Source of the DNA: Trogon surrucura
Lineage: Eukaryota; Chordata; Aves; Trogoniformes; Trogonidae
Reading direction: 5' to 3'
Assembly (NCBI GenBank): GCA_020746105.1
Contig: CM036631.1
Span: forward strand, 15,411,058-15,475,057
Length of the DNA stretch: 64,000 bases
Both the position numbers and the translations under genes were made by a program. Of this stretch, positions 13,101 through 24,100 are shown in pieces (within the stretch, counting starts at the first letter, position 1; the number at the start of each line of letters is the position of its first letter). The notes beneath the pieces are model-generated. The model made no database searches, was not told the origin of the DNA, and saw nothing but the letters and a program-made list of their open reading frames with translations.

Positions 13101-16100
13101 TCTACAGAGAAGGCAGAAAGTTGTGCATCAGCGGGTGCCACGGTGTAATCTGCATGAGTGAGACCAGCTTTGAAACAGCCCTTCTGTAAGCTAGTTAAAT
13201 TTTGTGTTTTGAGAAAACTTATACAACATGTGAAGATAATACTTTCTGGATTGCCTTTTGAAGGCTTTCTGTTAACCTCTGGAGTTGGAACAGCTGGTAG
13301 AACATGGGGAGATAATGGATTACATGAGAAAAAGCCTCTCTTCCTCCTTCACAAAGAGTAGACACCTTGGTAACAAGTGAGGGATACACTTCTCTTTTTT
13401 GATGTTTCTTCCTACAAAGTACTAATTTAAGATAAAGATTAATTCACTGCCTATTCTCTGTGGCTATTAAAATCTCCTTGCAGTTATCTGTTTGTCAGAT
13501 AACTCTAATTCGGATAGATAGACTGAATTTATATATTATTGTGATAAATACATTTTGGAATTTTTCATATGTTAATTGATCTAGCTAGATGATAAAACCA
13601 GCAATTGTGTAACTGTGGACTAGACTTCCTTTATTGTGACTTTGGTGTTTCTGTATTCTGAACATTAATATTTTAAAAATACGGTAAATAGGATTTGATT
13701 TTTATTGTTTTTATCCCAGGACTCTATGCTGGAGTTTGAGAACCAAACACTTGATCCTGCCATTGTATCTGCACAGCCCATGAACCCAGCACAGAATTTG
13801 GACATGCCGCAAATAGTTTGCCCTCCAGGTTTGTAATGGTAAATCCTAAACATAAATATCGGGGAAGCCTGTGTTACTGCTACACAGTAAAAGGATCATC
13901 ACAAGTAATAATACAGTAGTGTTAAAGGGAGTTTTTTCTCAGAAATGTGACTGTACTTTTGAAGCTGCTAATTGTAGACTTCAATTCTCAATTGCTTTCT
14001 AGATTTTGCTTGGAGATGTGGAAAATTTTAAGGTTTTTTTTTTTTTGCTTAATATTTTGGAAATTGCTGGATTATTTTGGACAACTGGAAAAAAATGTAC
14101 TTTGCACAGATAGGGTAATTGGTATTTTGAGTATTATTTTGCCATGCTAAAGGCATGATCATCTTTACAGTGATCAGCTCTAAAATAGCTGAATTAGATA
14201 GGTTGATAATGCTGTTCTGTAAAAGGTGTGATTGTATTATGTAATAAGTGAAATTATTTTACTTCAGTTCATGCGGAGTCGAGACTTGCCCAGCCTAGTC
14301 AAGTTCCTGTGCAACCAGAAGCTACACAGGTAAAATGTTTAGTAAATCATATTTTGGATTTTAAATTGATTTAAGGCTTTATTGACATTTTATGTAGGAT
14401 TTAATTCCTAACTGTATGAGAAACTCAAAGGGAAAACTGAAGTTCTGATTTTGGGAAATCGGTTGTCTCCATTATCACTCACAAGCGTGACTATTTGCAG
14501 TTTTTATGCTATGCAGACATTGCATGTTTTCTGTGGGGGAGTCCTACTGGGCATTATCCTGCTTGGAAAAGTGTTGGGTTGAAGTGTACACACTGTGTAG
14601 GGGAGCAGAGGCTGTAAAACGAGCAAATTCAATCTACTGAAAACCAGCACTTTGTATGAGCTTGGAGTTCATTCATTTAAGCTTTTGTGTATTTCTGCCT
14701 CTCTCTTCCTCCCACTCTGTCTTTCCCCAGCTTTATTGTTGTGGTACTTGGGGTTGCATAAGAAAATGAGAATGATATTCTTCAGTAAAAGCAAATACAT
14801 GATCCAGAAATACCCACAGGATGCAGTCTGGCAAAGGGTGGGTGGTGCATCACGTTAGAATCTATGTCAAGATGAGGTGATAAAGCCTCTACTTTTTCAC
14901 AAGTACCGAGTTTTCAATGGTTGTAAAGATTTGCAGGGCTACATGCTTGTGCTAGAAAGTACCATTCATTCTGATGTTCTCTGGTACTTTTTATTCAGCT
15001 GTGTGTGAGCATCACCTGACTGGGGAGAGCTTTGGGGTTTATTTTGTTAGGTTCCCTTGGTTTCTTCTACAAGCGAGGGATATACAGCCTCCCAACCCAT
15101 GTACCAGCCTTCTCACACAACAGAGCAACGGCCACAGAAAGAATCGATTGACCAGATTCAGGCAAGTGATATTTCACAGGGGTGGGAAGGACTCTGGGTG
15201 TGGGTGTGAGCAAGCGCCAGTCAATGTTTCTTTGTAAATAAAGTTTTGTAATGTCAACCTCTTGTTAAGGCCATTTCAGTTCCGTTTAATTTCAAAATTC
15301 TGAGCCTGTCTGTGACCAGTAAGTCCTTATAAGATGACTTTCAATTTACGAGATTGTCTGTTCAGTTAGAAGTAACCTCCCAACATCGGCATATGAGTAT
15401 CAGTATTGTTGGCTTAGGAAATGGGATCTGTTCGTTTGCATTGGCTTGCATTTAGCCCAGAAACTTGCTCATTTCCCCCTCTACTTTTTTCTAGTTGTGT
15501 TTCGAGTTAACGAGGGAGAAACCTGCTAAGTTTTGCCTCTCCCATTATGCTGCTGTGACTGATGCTGTTCAGTAAAAAAACCTCATTTGTTGAGGTGAAC
15601 CCAAAGCGTTGTCACTTGTTTTTAAAGTTTGGAGGTTTTTTTGTTAGTCAGAAGCTGCTAAAATGTTGCTTGTTTGAATTTTTAGGCTTCAATGTCACTG
15701 AATGCCGACCAGACCCCGTCATCGTCATCACTTCCCACTGCATCCCAGCCGCAGGTGTTCCAGGCTGGGTCTAGCAAGCCTTTGCATAGCAGCGGAATCA
15801 ATGTTAATGCAGCTCCATTCCAATCCATGCAAACAGTAAGTAGTAAATTAATATTTAATCCCTTCATTTTGGTAGTCGTTCCCTTTCTTGTTACGCAAAC
15901 TCGGTCACATGATTACATAAAGCAGTCTTTGGTTTTTCGCGTTTCTCAGACTTGTGTTACTTCTTTACGTGGTGTGAGGAAGAACTGTAAACAATGTGTG
16001 GGACCAGCGAGCTGTTTTTGTAACCTTCCAGGTATTCAACATGAATGCACCTGTTCCTCCTGTTAATGAGCCAGAAACCCTTAAGCAGCAAAATCAGTAC

Positions 16101-19100
16101 CAGGCCAGTTACAACCAGAGTTTCTCCAATCAACCTCACCAAGTAGAACAATCAGATCTTCAGCAAGAGCAACTCCAGACAGGTAAACTTAACTTCAGCA
16201 AAAACTGAAATGGCAGCAGCCTCGGTAAAAAAAAAAAAAACTGAATTGGCAATAGCGTCAGTAGAGCAGATGACCGTGTGTGAAGTCCTAGGTGATGTAG
16301 CAAAGCACGTCACACGTTCTCAGATGTTCTTCCTAGCGTTGCGAAGCTTTCTGCTGAACAATACCGGGTGTTGCTGATTTTTCAAGGGTTTTCAGGAAAA
16401 TGGGGCAGGCCAGCCCTAACCCTGCGTGCATTAGGAATACTTGTTGCTGAGCTTATGCTCGAGACTAATTGCCACTGACTTAAAACAACTCTCTACCATT
16501 TCTGGGCTGTTTTAATATTGTGGGCTATCTGCCTAGTAAATGAAACATTTAATTCTGCAGATGATTTTTCTTGGAATGGGTGAGCATTTACTGATGTGTT
16601 CAGTCGCATTTCAGAGCTTTGAATGTGGACTTTGAAGGAAGTGTAGGTAGGAACATAAACACAGGCGTTGAAGCTTTTTTTTTTTTAACTTTTTTCCCCC
16701 AATTCCAATATAGTGGTTGGTACTTACCATGGTTCCCCGGACCAGACTCATCAAGTGGCAGGTAACCACCAGCAACCTCCCCAGCAGAATACTGGATTTC
16801 CACGTAACAGTCAGCCTTACTACAACAGTCGAGGAGTATCTCGTGGTGGATCACGTGGGGCTCGTGGATTAATGAATGGTTACAGGGGACCGGCAAATGG
16901 ATTTAGAGGTAAACACCTTTATTAAACTCCCGCAGTTGACTTTCACTTCTTTCTGGAAACACGGTGTCAGGATACCAAGTGTTAAACTGGCCTACAGGGT
17001 TTTTTTTGTAACGTAGTAGTATCTCTGCAAAGTGTTGACACTTGTAGTAAAAAGTGTGTTTGCTTAAGTTAAGCAACTTAAATGTTTGGTTAGGCTCCCT
17101 ACCAGGTTATAACCAAAGAAGTGGTTTTATCTGTTCTGTGCTGAAGGCTCAGTGTTAATTTGATGAGGCGTCTACTGCAAGTATAAGCAAACACGGAAAT
17201 ATCCAACAATTTCACAACCATCAAGTGGGGAGTTCGGATGTCAGTTGTTATTTCAAAAATGTTTTCTGTTTCCAGTCTTGGTAGAAGAGAGCATGTTTCA
17301 TGTTTCGTTGTATCGAGAATAGACTGAATGATGTAGAAATACAGGAACAAAAAAAGTGCAAAAGCCGTTACTCTAAGGGAATTAACAAGAGTGGAGGGAT
17401 GATATTTTAGTTCTAGATTAACATGAGAAATTTCATGATGCCTGGAGACGATTCTGTGTGGCTGGCAATGTTACGAAGCTGCGGAAGTTAGAGTGGGAGA
17501 GGAGTTTTCCTTGTCGGGTGTTGTAGAGTTGGACTAATGGGTGCAGCACTGTCTGCTTTTGCCGTGTTCTTTTCCTCTTATGTGGTTGGAGAGTAGAGGA
17601 GAAATCTGTATAATAAAAATACTGCTGATTGTGATACGGAATGCAGTGGTCACTGCTTCTCTGAAAGTTGACTCTGTGGACTTTCTTAGACCCAGGATAT
17701 GGTTCCTGGCCCTCAGAAGAGTCTTTGCTCAGAGTGGCTTTGTCACAGCTGTTAGGTTTGAATCCGAGTGTTACGTTTAGTTTTGGGTTGAACATAACGT
17801 AAATCCAGCCTCAAATTACTGGAGAAATGTGTTGAATTACTCTCTCCTCTCAGTTTTTACTAGGTCTCCCTTGTTCCTTGTAATAGTATTAGCACTGATA
17901 TTGCAAACATTTGCTTGACCTGCAGGTAAACAGTACTTACTAAAGGGTTTTTTCGTTTAGGTTTAGGCAAAATACTGCTACTGTTTTTCATTATATAGTA
18001 GAATAAAATAGTAGGTTGTCACTTCCAAGCGAAAGACTTGTACCTTGTTCCTTAGGAGGATACGATGGCTACCGTCCCTCCTTTTCCAACACTCCAAACA
18101 GCGGTTACACGCAGCCCCAGTTCAATGCTCCTCGGGACTATTCGAACTACCAGCGGGTAAGCTGCCGTTGTGTTGTGACGGTCTAAAAGCAGAATTTAAA
18201 AAGTAGCTGTCAGCGAAAGCACTCAAATGCATTATTGTAAACTTGTCCAAGGACTTCTGTTATTGCTAATGAAGACAAAAGGTTTGGGGACTCAGCAGAT
18301 ATTTAGAAATAGCAGAATATTAAATGGCTGATTATAATTGGGAAATGTCTTATTTGGCCAGTTAATCTCTAAAGCATGTTGAGTGAATTGTAAAGAAGTC
18401 TCTTAAATGCAGTTAATTTCACAGCTTTGTGAGAAACTTAAAGAACATGAATCCATTAACTTAGGAAACTTGTTTGGGATTGCCTATCCTGCATTCCTGA
18501 TGTTACTCTGAAACGTACATAGAAATTTGTTGTCTTGAGGGAAGTACACTCACTTTGCTCAAAGCTTAGTCTGGCTGGGAGATGTCTAACTTTGTGTATC
18601 CCCAGACAAGTATTTGTTAGTAAATAAGATGGGAGATTCTGATCCTGCCATTAGAATGTGCTTCATTTATTGACTGGTCCGTCAGCAAATTCATCTGGTT
18701 TTGACCTCTGTGTAGTTTGAAAAAACAGGACACTAAATACATGTATTTACATTTCTTACTTACATTGAACAACATACCCTGTGACTGGAGAGAGAATTTG
18801 TACATTTTATTATATCTGCTAGGTACTATTAGGCATAAGAATTTATTTTTCTGACATGAATTTACACTAATAAAAGGCTTTGTGGTGAAGTCACAGGTGT
18901 TTTGTCAGTGTGTATTGTTTTAAAAGATCCCTATTTTATTGACAATTCATAACTTCTTGAAACATAACATGCCCTGGTTGATGTGATAACTTTGGTCATT
19001 TCTTTGCTTTAGGATGGATATCAACAGAATTTCAAACGTGGCTCTGGACAAAGTGGACCTCGGGGAGCTCCTAGAGGTAATTTCTGAGTAGTGAATAATT

Positions 19101-19887
19101 GATCTGGGCTGAATGTAAATTTTTGATCCAAGTTTTGGGTTTAAAAAGCGACCTCACTCCTGTTCAGCAGGTCACAATCGAGGAATAAGCTTACTTTCCT
19201 CTGGCCTCATAGCTGACCCCGCTTTTTAACAGCGGTTGGACTTGGAGAAACTCTTGAAGTCCTCTTCTGACTTGAATTATACCGTGATCCTTTGCACTTG
19301 CTTTCAGAGTGTAGTTGACCGTTGAATGAGGAATTCTTTGAAGAGAAGTTAATAATCGCTTCTGACACTTCAAATGTAGCAGAACTATTTAGCTGCCTTT
19401 TATTAACAAAAGTCTTAGGAAAATGATTATTTGAAGGGGGATTCCCCAAGGGACCTACAATTCTAATACACTCAGAGTGTGAGCTACAAGCAGCCTCGCT
19501 CTTATTGAAGGAAAAGAAGAACGGGAGGTAAAACATGATTAGGTGGCTCACAGCTTCCTTTTTAAATACGATTGCAAAACATTCGCTTGAAGTGACTGCA
19601 GCTTTGTAGTTTTGGGGAAAAAAAACATTGGGATAGAGCTGAAAACTGCAAAGACAGGTTACGTACTGTTGAGTATTAATTTGAAGGAGCTTTTGGAACC
19701 ATATGGAGTCTAGATGCACACCGGGGAATTCATAGGTGGTTGAGACCAGAGCTTTTAGGATTGTTTAAAAAAAAATAAATCCGACTTCCTGCATAATTCA
19801 AGCGGCTTTTTGTGTTTTCTAGGTCGTGGAGGGCCCCCAAGACCAAACAGAGGGATGCCTCAAATGAATGCTCAGCAAGTGAATTAA
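1173..19887 (+). CDS. CAPRIN1: Caprin-1 (cell cycle associated protein 1), 3' fifteen coding exons; 5' end off-window
   Basis: RNA-binding protein of cytoplasmic RNP and stress granules that partners with G3BP1 and regulates mRNA translation (family knowledge). Coding exons read by eye: 1173-1259, 3720-3958, 4068-4150, 6122-6259, 7577-7629, 7716-7802, 12716-12871, 13720-13828, 14268-14329, 15051-15161, 15686-15835, 16032-16182, 16714-16908, 18056-18156, 19013-19076 and 19823-19887. The last two share the C-terminal RG region, and TAA lies at 19885-19887. All junctions keep frame and give 616 residues, very close to human caprin-1 throughout. The first visible exon begins DAVSKYQEV, so roughly the first 92 residues of the human protein (1-3 exons) are missing to the left and the window opens inside an intron. 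One donor is GC rather than GT (after 15161). The donor after 13828 (gtttgt) is weak. Note that the list contains sixteen segments if the short 19013-19076 exon is counted separately. Confidence 0.97.
2617..2728 (-). mobile_element. CR1 LINE 3'-end fragment, antisense
   Basis: The plus strand reads agaatcatgg...agaccttcaagatcaagtcc...ctcagcactgccaag...ccaccactaaatcatgtc. This is the reverse complement of the 3' tail of a common neoavian CR1 family (the same family as the copy ending at 27143). It is diverged and sits in a CAPRIN1 intron. The outer limits are approximate. Confidence 0.75.
2855..3235 (-). mobile_element. Old, diverged CR1-like LINE fragment, antisense
   Basis: Phrases such as tttcatggcaaaacattccaggagttcc, then gtttcagtgaatgcctcc, then gttgcccttgtctgtgccttttcaaatt follow, in order, the antisense sequence of an older CR1 subfamily shared by birds and other sauropsids, as I remember it. 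The divergence is high. RepeatMasker would settle family and limits. Confidence 0.5.
7803..12715 (+). other. CAPRIN1: Largest CAPRIN1 intron in the window
   Basis: A 4.9-kb intron with clean gtaaga donor and tactag acceptor. Apart from an (AAT)9 microsatellite at 9311-9337 I recognise no gene, RNA or repeat in it. Short ORFs in it lack splice context, homology or codon signal. The segment 10320-10510 is locally GC-rich but unexplained. Confidence 0.7.
9311..9337. repeat. (AAT)9 trinucleotide microsatellite
   Basis: Nine uninterrupted AAT units in a CAPRIN1 intron, followed by ctgtgg. The poly-isoleucine and poly-tyrosine ORFs that cross it on the minus strand are artefacts of the repeat. Confidence 0.97.
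12716..13828 (+). other. CAPRIN1: CAPRIN1 exons with the G3BP1-binding short linear motif
   Basis: The exon 12716-12871 ends in GPYNFMQ and the exon 13720-13828 continues DSMLEFENQTLDPAIV. The spliced motif YNFMQDSMLEFENQTL corresponds to the human segment (about residues 360-380) that docks into the NTF2-like domain of G3BP1. It is nearly unchanged here (human has I for M and D for E), so the stress-granule partner contact is predicted to be kept. The intron between the exons is 848 bp and splits the motif. Confidence 0.88.
15162..15685 (+). other. CAPRIN1: GC-AG intron of CAPRIN1
   Basis: The reading frame requires the exon to end at CAG (IDQIQ) at 15161 and the next to start at 15686 with GCTTCAATG. 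The intron therefore begins gcaagtgat and ends tttttag. There is no GT at the required position. The rest of the donor (CAG before, AAGT after) matches U1 perfectly, as is usual for real GC-AG introns. A sequencing error changing T to C is the only simple alternative. Confidence 0.85.
16714..19887 (+). other. CAPRIN1: CAPRIN1 exons for the RGG/RG-rich RNA-binding C-terminus
   Basis: Exons 16714-16908, 18056-18156, 19013-19076 and 19823-19887 encode the low-complexity tail. Clusters include SRGVSRGGSRGARG, NGYRGPANGFRGGYDGYR, KRGSGQSGPRGAPRGRGG and a final PQMNAQQVN. In the family this tail binds RNA, is arginine-methylated and drives phase separation. The last junction joins GAPRG to the terminal exon. 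Failure to splice here would give a different, shorter end (see findings). Confidence 0.92.
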
Positions 19888-21105
19888 AGAAATTCACAGG
19901 ATTACATTAAACGCCAAAAACACACTGGCCAGTGTACTATACATGTTACCAGAAGAGTTATTATCTATTTGTTCTCCCTTACAGGAAGTTTGTTGTAAAG
20001 GGACTCTTTTCATTACCCATAATGACAGGACTACAGTTGCCAGCTTTATATTACCTGGATATTGAAAGGAACGAAACAACGTTTACTCTGCATGTTCTGT
20101 CCTAAGCATCATCTTGAGCCTTGCACATGAGATTCAGATTCCTCACCCTTGCTAAGAGTAAAGCAAAAAAAAGGCATTTTTCAGGGTGATCCAATCTCCA
20201 TGGTTAACTGAAGTGGCAGGAAAAAAAAAAAGCAAAGACTCGCTTCTGATGTTTTAAAGCGGTGTAACAAATTCGGATCAAAACCTGCAAATTCGGAAAG
20301 ATTTACTGCGGTGGCAGTTGACAAAACTTAAATGTTCCCAGGAAAGGATGGAAAAGGTGAAGTGTGGCTTGGTGGAGCAACTGCATTTCAGCTTTTTCGT
20401 ATTAAATTGAAGCACTGAACAGTTAAAGATGCGTAGTGATGCAGATTTCCCTAAATAGACAAATAGGCTTATAGCCAGTTTTTGACAAAGAAGCACCCTT
20501 AGCTGCAGCACTCCTTATCACCAGGGCCCTGTTACTGTGGCTAAGGATTTAAGATCGCTTGCATAACTGCTAATGTACTTGTGTAATTAATTTTTTTTAA
20601 AAAAAAAAAAAAAAGAAGGGGGGGGAATAAAAGCTCCGATTTGGCACTTCAGCAAAATTTCGCGACAACTGTGAGATATAATCTGGATGGCCACTGTATA
20701 TTTGATGTGAAGTATTTAGAGATCTCTTTGAAACACTTTTAAGTTTCCTTGATAGCAATGACTTTTGTAAGGATTGGTATTCTCTATCATTCCTTATGAC
20801 TTGCACATTGTCTGTCACTAATACTTGACCTTGCTGTATTATCACCTAAATAACTGATGCCGGTACTGATGGAAATCTCTAATGGATAATCATAACACTT
20901 TTGGTCACATGTCCTTTTGTCTTTCCTGCAGCCTTGAAGGTTTTAAGAAATCTCAAATGCCCGCTGCTGCTGCCCTTTTAATTGCTATCTTTTGAAAAGC
21001 ACCAAGTATGTGTTTGAATTGATTTTCCCTTTTAAGGGAAATGACAGCCAGCAGTTACAGTTCTAATGGTATAAGCAAGACAAATAAAACATGTTTATAA
21101 AAATT
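19888..21105 (+). other. CAPRIN1: CAPRIN1 3' UTR (main form)
   Basis: About 1.2 kb of AT-rich non-coding sequence follows the stop codon. It holds a T8/A16/G8 run at 20591-20625, an AATAAA at 20626-20631 that could give a shorter UTR, and a well placed AATAAA at 21083-21088. The length agrees with the main human CAPRIN1 UTR. The end is inferred as about 15-25 bases past the second signal. Further AATAAA hexamers downstream could serve longer forms. Confidence 0.7.
21083..21088 (+). promoter_or_regulatory. CAPRIN1: CAPRIN1 polyadenylation signal AATAAA
   Basis: Canonical hexamer within caaataaaacatg, 1.2 kb after the stop codon and followed by a GT-rich stretch. It is the best candidate for the main cleavage site; use has not been observed, only inferred. 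Confidence 0.6.
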
Positions 21106-24100
21106 GTATCCTGGAACACTGGTTTTCAACGACTGAAACAAATTTAATGTGATGGGGTGACATTTCGTAAGGTTTTGGGTTGGTTTTTTTTTTTACCCCT
21201 TGATAGATCCTCTTTTGCCTGAATAGATGTAAACCCTCCTCCTGTTTTTCTGATTTTACTCTTGATAGCTGTAACTTCTGGGAAACTTCTGTTTTTATGG
21301 ACTTCTCCTTTTCCTCAAGGCAGCAATGTATAAAAGAAATGGCATAAGACTAGGAGCTGGAAAATACCAAGTCTTATTCAAGTTTTACTGCATCCTTGTG
21401 GTAGAATCTTTGAAAAAAATCACCTGTGCCTACCTTTTGCGCACATGCACTCTCTCTGCAGTGGGGAGACTATATTGATAGCTGCCTCCATCGAGGTGTT
21501 GGTAGTTCTGTTGCGTTCTGTAGCACGTGCAAGAAGAAAAGTGCTATATATCTGTTTAAATATTGCTCATCAAATAATTCCTACCTGTGGAAAAGCGAAA
21601 TTGAGGAACAACTGCGTGTTGGTTAACCGTTAAACGCAAACCCGAAGGTTGTTTTCACTCAGAGGGTCGTTTCTACTTTGTGTCACAACCGAACTTTCCG
21701 AACTCGTAGTCGGATGTTTTGACTTCGTGGCGAAATAATCTGAAACTCCGTACGAATAGGTGGTGGTATCGCTTTTCCATGTTCTGTGTGAAGAGCACAA
21801 CTGAGGAGAAATGTTTCTGTGGAGAAAAGTGATAAGCTCGTGAAGACAATGTTGCACACCAGACATCTCGAAACGATGCTGATGGCTAGAAGCAGCAGTT
21901 TTAGTCGAAGCCTAGAAACATTCCGTACCAGTGTAACGACATCAACTGCAGTCCGGTGAGAAGTTGCTGTTCTGTGTCTTTTTTAGGAAGCTATTACTGA
22001 GATTATAGTCCCAACTGTTTTTTAACTGGAAAAAAAAAAAAATAAAAAGACAAACCTAATGTTGAACTGATGTAGGAAACAGTAAATTCTTTAAAAAATA
22101 TTTTATTTTTCTGTGCATCGGCTTTACTTTTTAAATGGCTGGTAGAACACAAGCTTTTTCCATTGCACACCGAATGCTTCTTAAATAGCTAATTGTAGTT
22201 TGACAGGAAACTTGCAGCATACCGAGTTAAAGGCCGCTGAATGGATCAGAACATTCCACTTCAAAATTTTTGGGGTTTGGGTGTTTTGTTTTGTTTTTTT
22301 CAACTGAAATTTCTTAATAAAACATTGCATAGCTGAGAGGCCTCTTAATTGAGATACAACTTTGTAAGCCTTTTCATGTATGAAAATGGTCTTTAGAGTA
22401 GCTGCTCTGCTGTACGCTGATAATAACAACCGTAAAAAAAAAAAAAGTACGTAAAATGTGTTTAATCTGGGCGTTTGCACTGACTCCTTTAATCTCGATA
22501 CACGCGTCTAATAAACAGTATGCTGAAAAATCGGCTCGAGTCGCGCTATGGCACAGAGATGATTTTCTGACCTGTTCAGGGCAGCTTTTAAGTATTTTCC
22601 CTCTGAATCAAGCACTCCTAGAGAGGTCTTCAGCACAAGATGATCTTTTGAAGAAAGACCGTTCTAAGAAGTAACGAGGCGGTTCTGGTTCTGTCGTGGA
22701 GCCTTTCCTCGATGCTGGCGGGCGAGCTGCAGTTCTTCTAGCTCCGGCGACTTGAGCCTGGTGCCTGTGATTGGGAAGTGTGAGTTGAACTTAAAAAAGT
22801 GCTACTTCTGAGTCCGTAGCCACATCAACTGCAGTCTTTGGTGGTTTTGATTCTTCTGTGAAGTGGTATTTTGGGAGTATAACTGCCTAGTTTTGACTGC
22901 CTCCTTACGTGTACAGCTCTGTGAGGAGATGCAGATTTTCTATTTTGGCAAGGGCTTCATTACTTGCTAGGCTGTGATCACGTACAGTGACAGGGGTTTT
23001 GAGAGCAGACTTCTAGCTTCAGGGTCTTACTTCCTCTTTAATACAAGGATTCATGAGTCAAGTCATTTATGAAGCACTCAAATTTCCAGACGTTTCTACC
23101 TAACGTCACCGTGTCTGGGAAACCTGAATCCTTCCTAGACATCCTGCAACTTCGCATTTAACTCAGAAATTATGAGTTAAATAACGCATACCTTGGGTCA
23201 GCGTTGTCCTACGATCTACTTCTGTGTTCTCCCTGTATACAAGGTGTCTTTAAAACCAGTTCACCAGTACAACTTCCAGATTTCGGTGTGGTGGACTTCA
23301 CTTAACCCGGATTTTCTTTCCAAGATACTGATACAGATCTCCCGAGGATATGAAAGAAAAAGGAGAGTGCTCCTCGTTAACCAGCCCCAGTGATAAGGCT
23401 GCCAGTCACATCTTGAAAAATGAAGATGATCCTTGCTCACGTGAAGCTCTTCTTGCCTCAAGTGTGTGCAGAATTATTGAAACGGGTGCTTGGTGGTAGA
23501 AGTTTGTAGCTGGAGTTGGGGGTTTCAACGCCAGACTGTGTATTTTAGTCTTTCTGATAAAGGTTTTGAAGCGCTTGAGCTTGGCACCAAGTTCTACGGA
23601 GGGGGTGGGTGGGTGTTCTTTGTCACCGATTGACCAAAAAAGTCAGTGCCTCATCTCAACTGCTTGCAGGATACAATCCTGAACAATAAAACCTTCCCTT
23701 CGAACTTAGATTATTTCCTCTGGGCTTAAAATACAGTTACCATTTGGAACTTTACTGGAAACTGAAAATGGCGCGGAACTGCGTAGTTTCATTCTGGTTT
23801 TCTCTCAATGACAAAATTTGCTAAAATACTTGGTTCCATCACAATGTGAGCATCCGAATGTTTGGTTGGTCTTGTACTGATCTTGGCTGTCTTGTAGCAA
23901 GTGGCAGAACTTAACAGTAGGAGCTTTGACATGAATTTTGGGAAAATTCCCCTATTTAACATCACCTTACCATACCTGATAGTCACCAAGAAGACTGATC
24001 ACTTAAACCATGTAGTGTGTTTCTACTTGGCCAACTCTTTTTTTTTTTTTTTTTCCAAAGGGAGGGAGATGGGCAAGGTCCTTCAGCCTTCTGGTTTGCA

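Noticed and set aside
19207..19719. 170-residue minus-strand ORF in the last CAPRIN1 intron
   Set aside because: No recognisable domain, no splice sites and low-complexity composition; intronic chance ORF.
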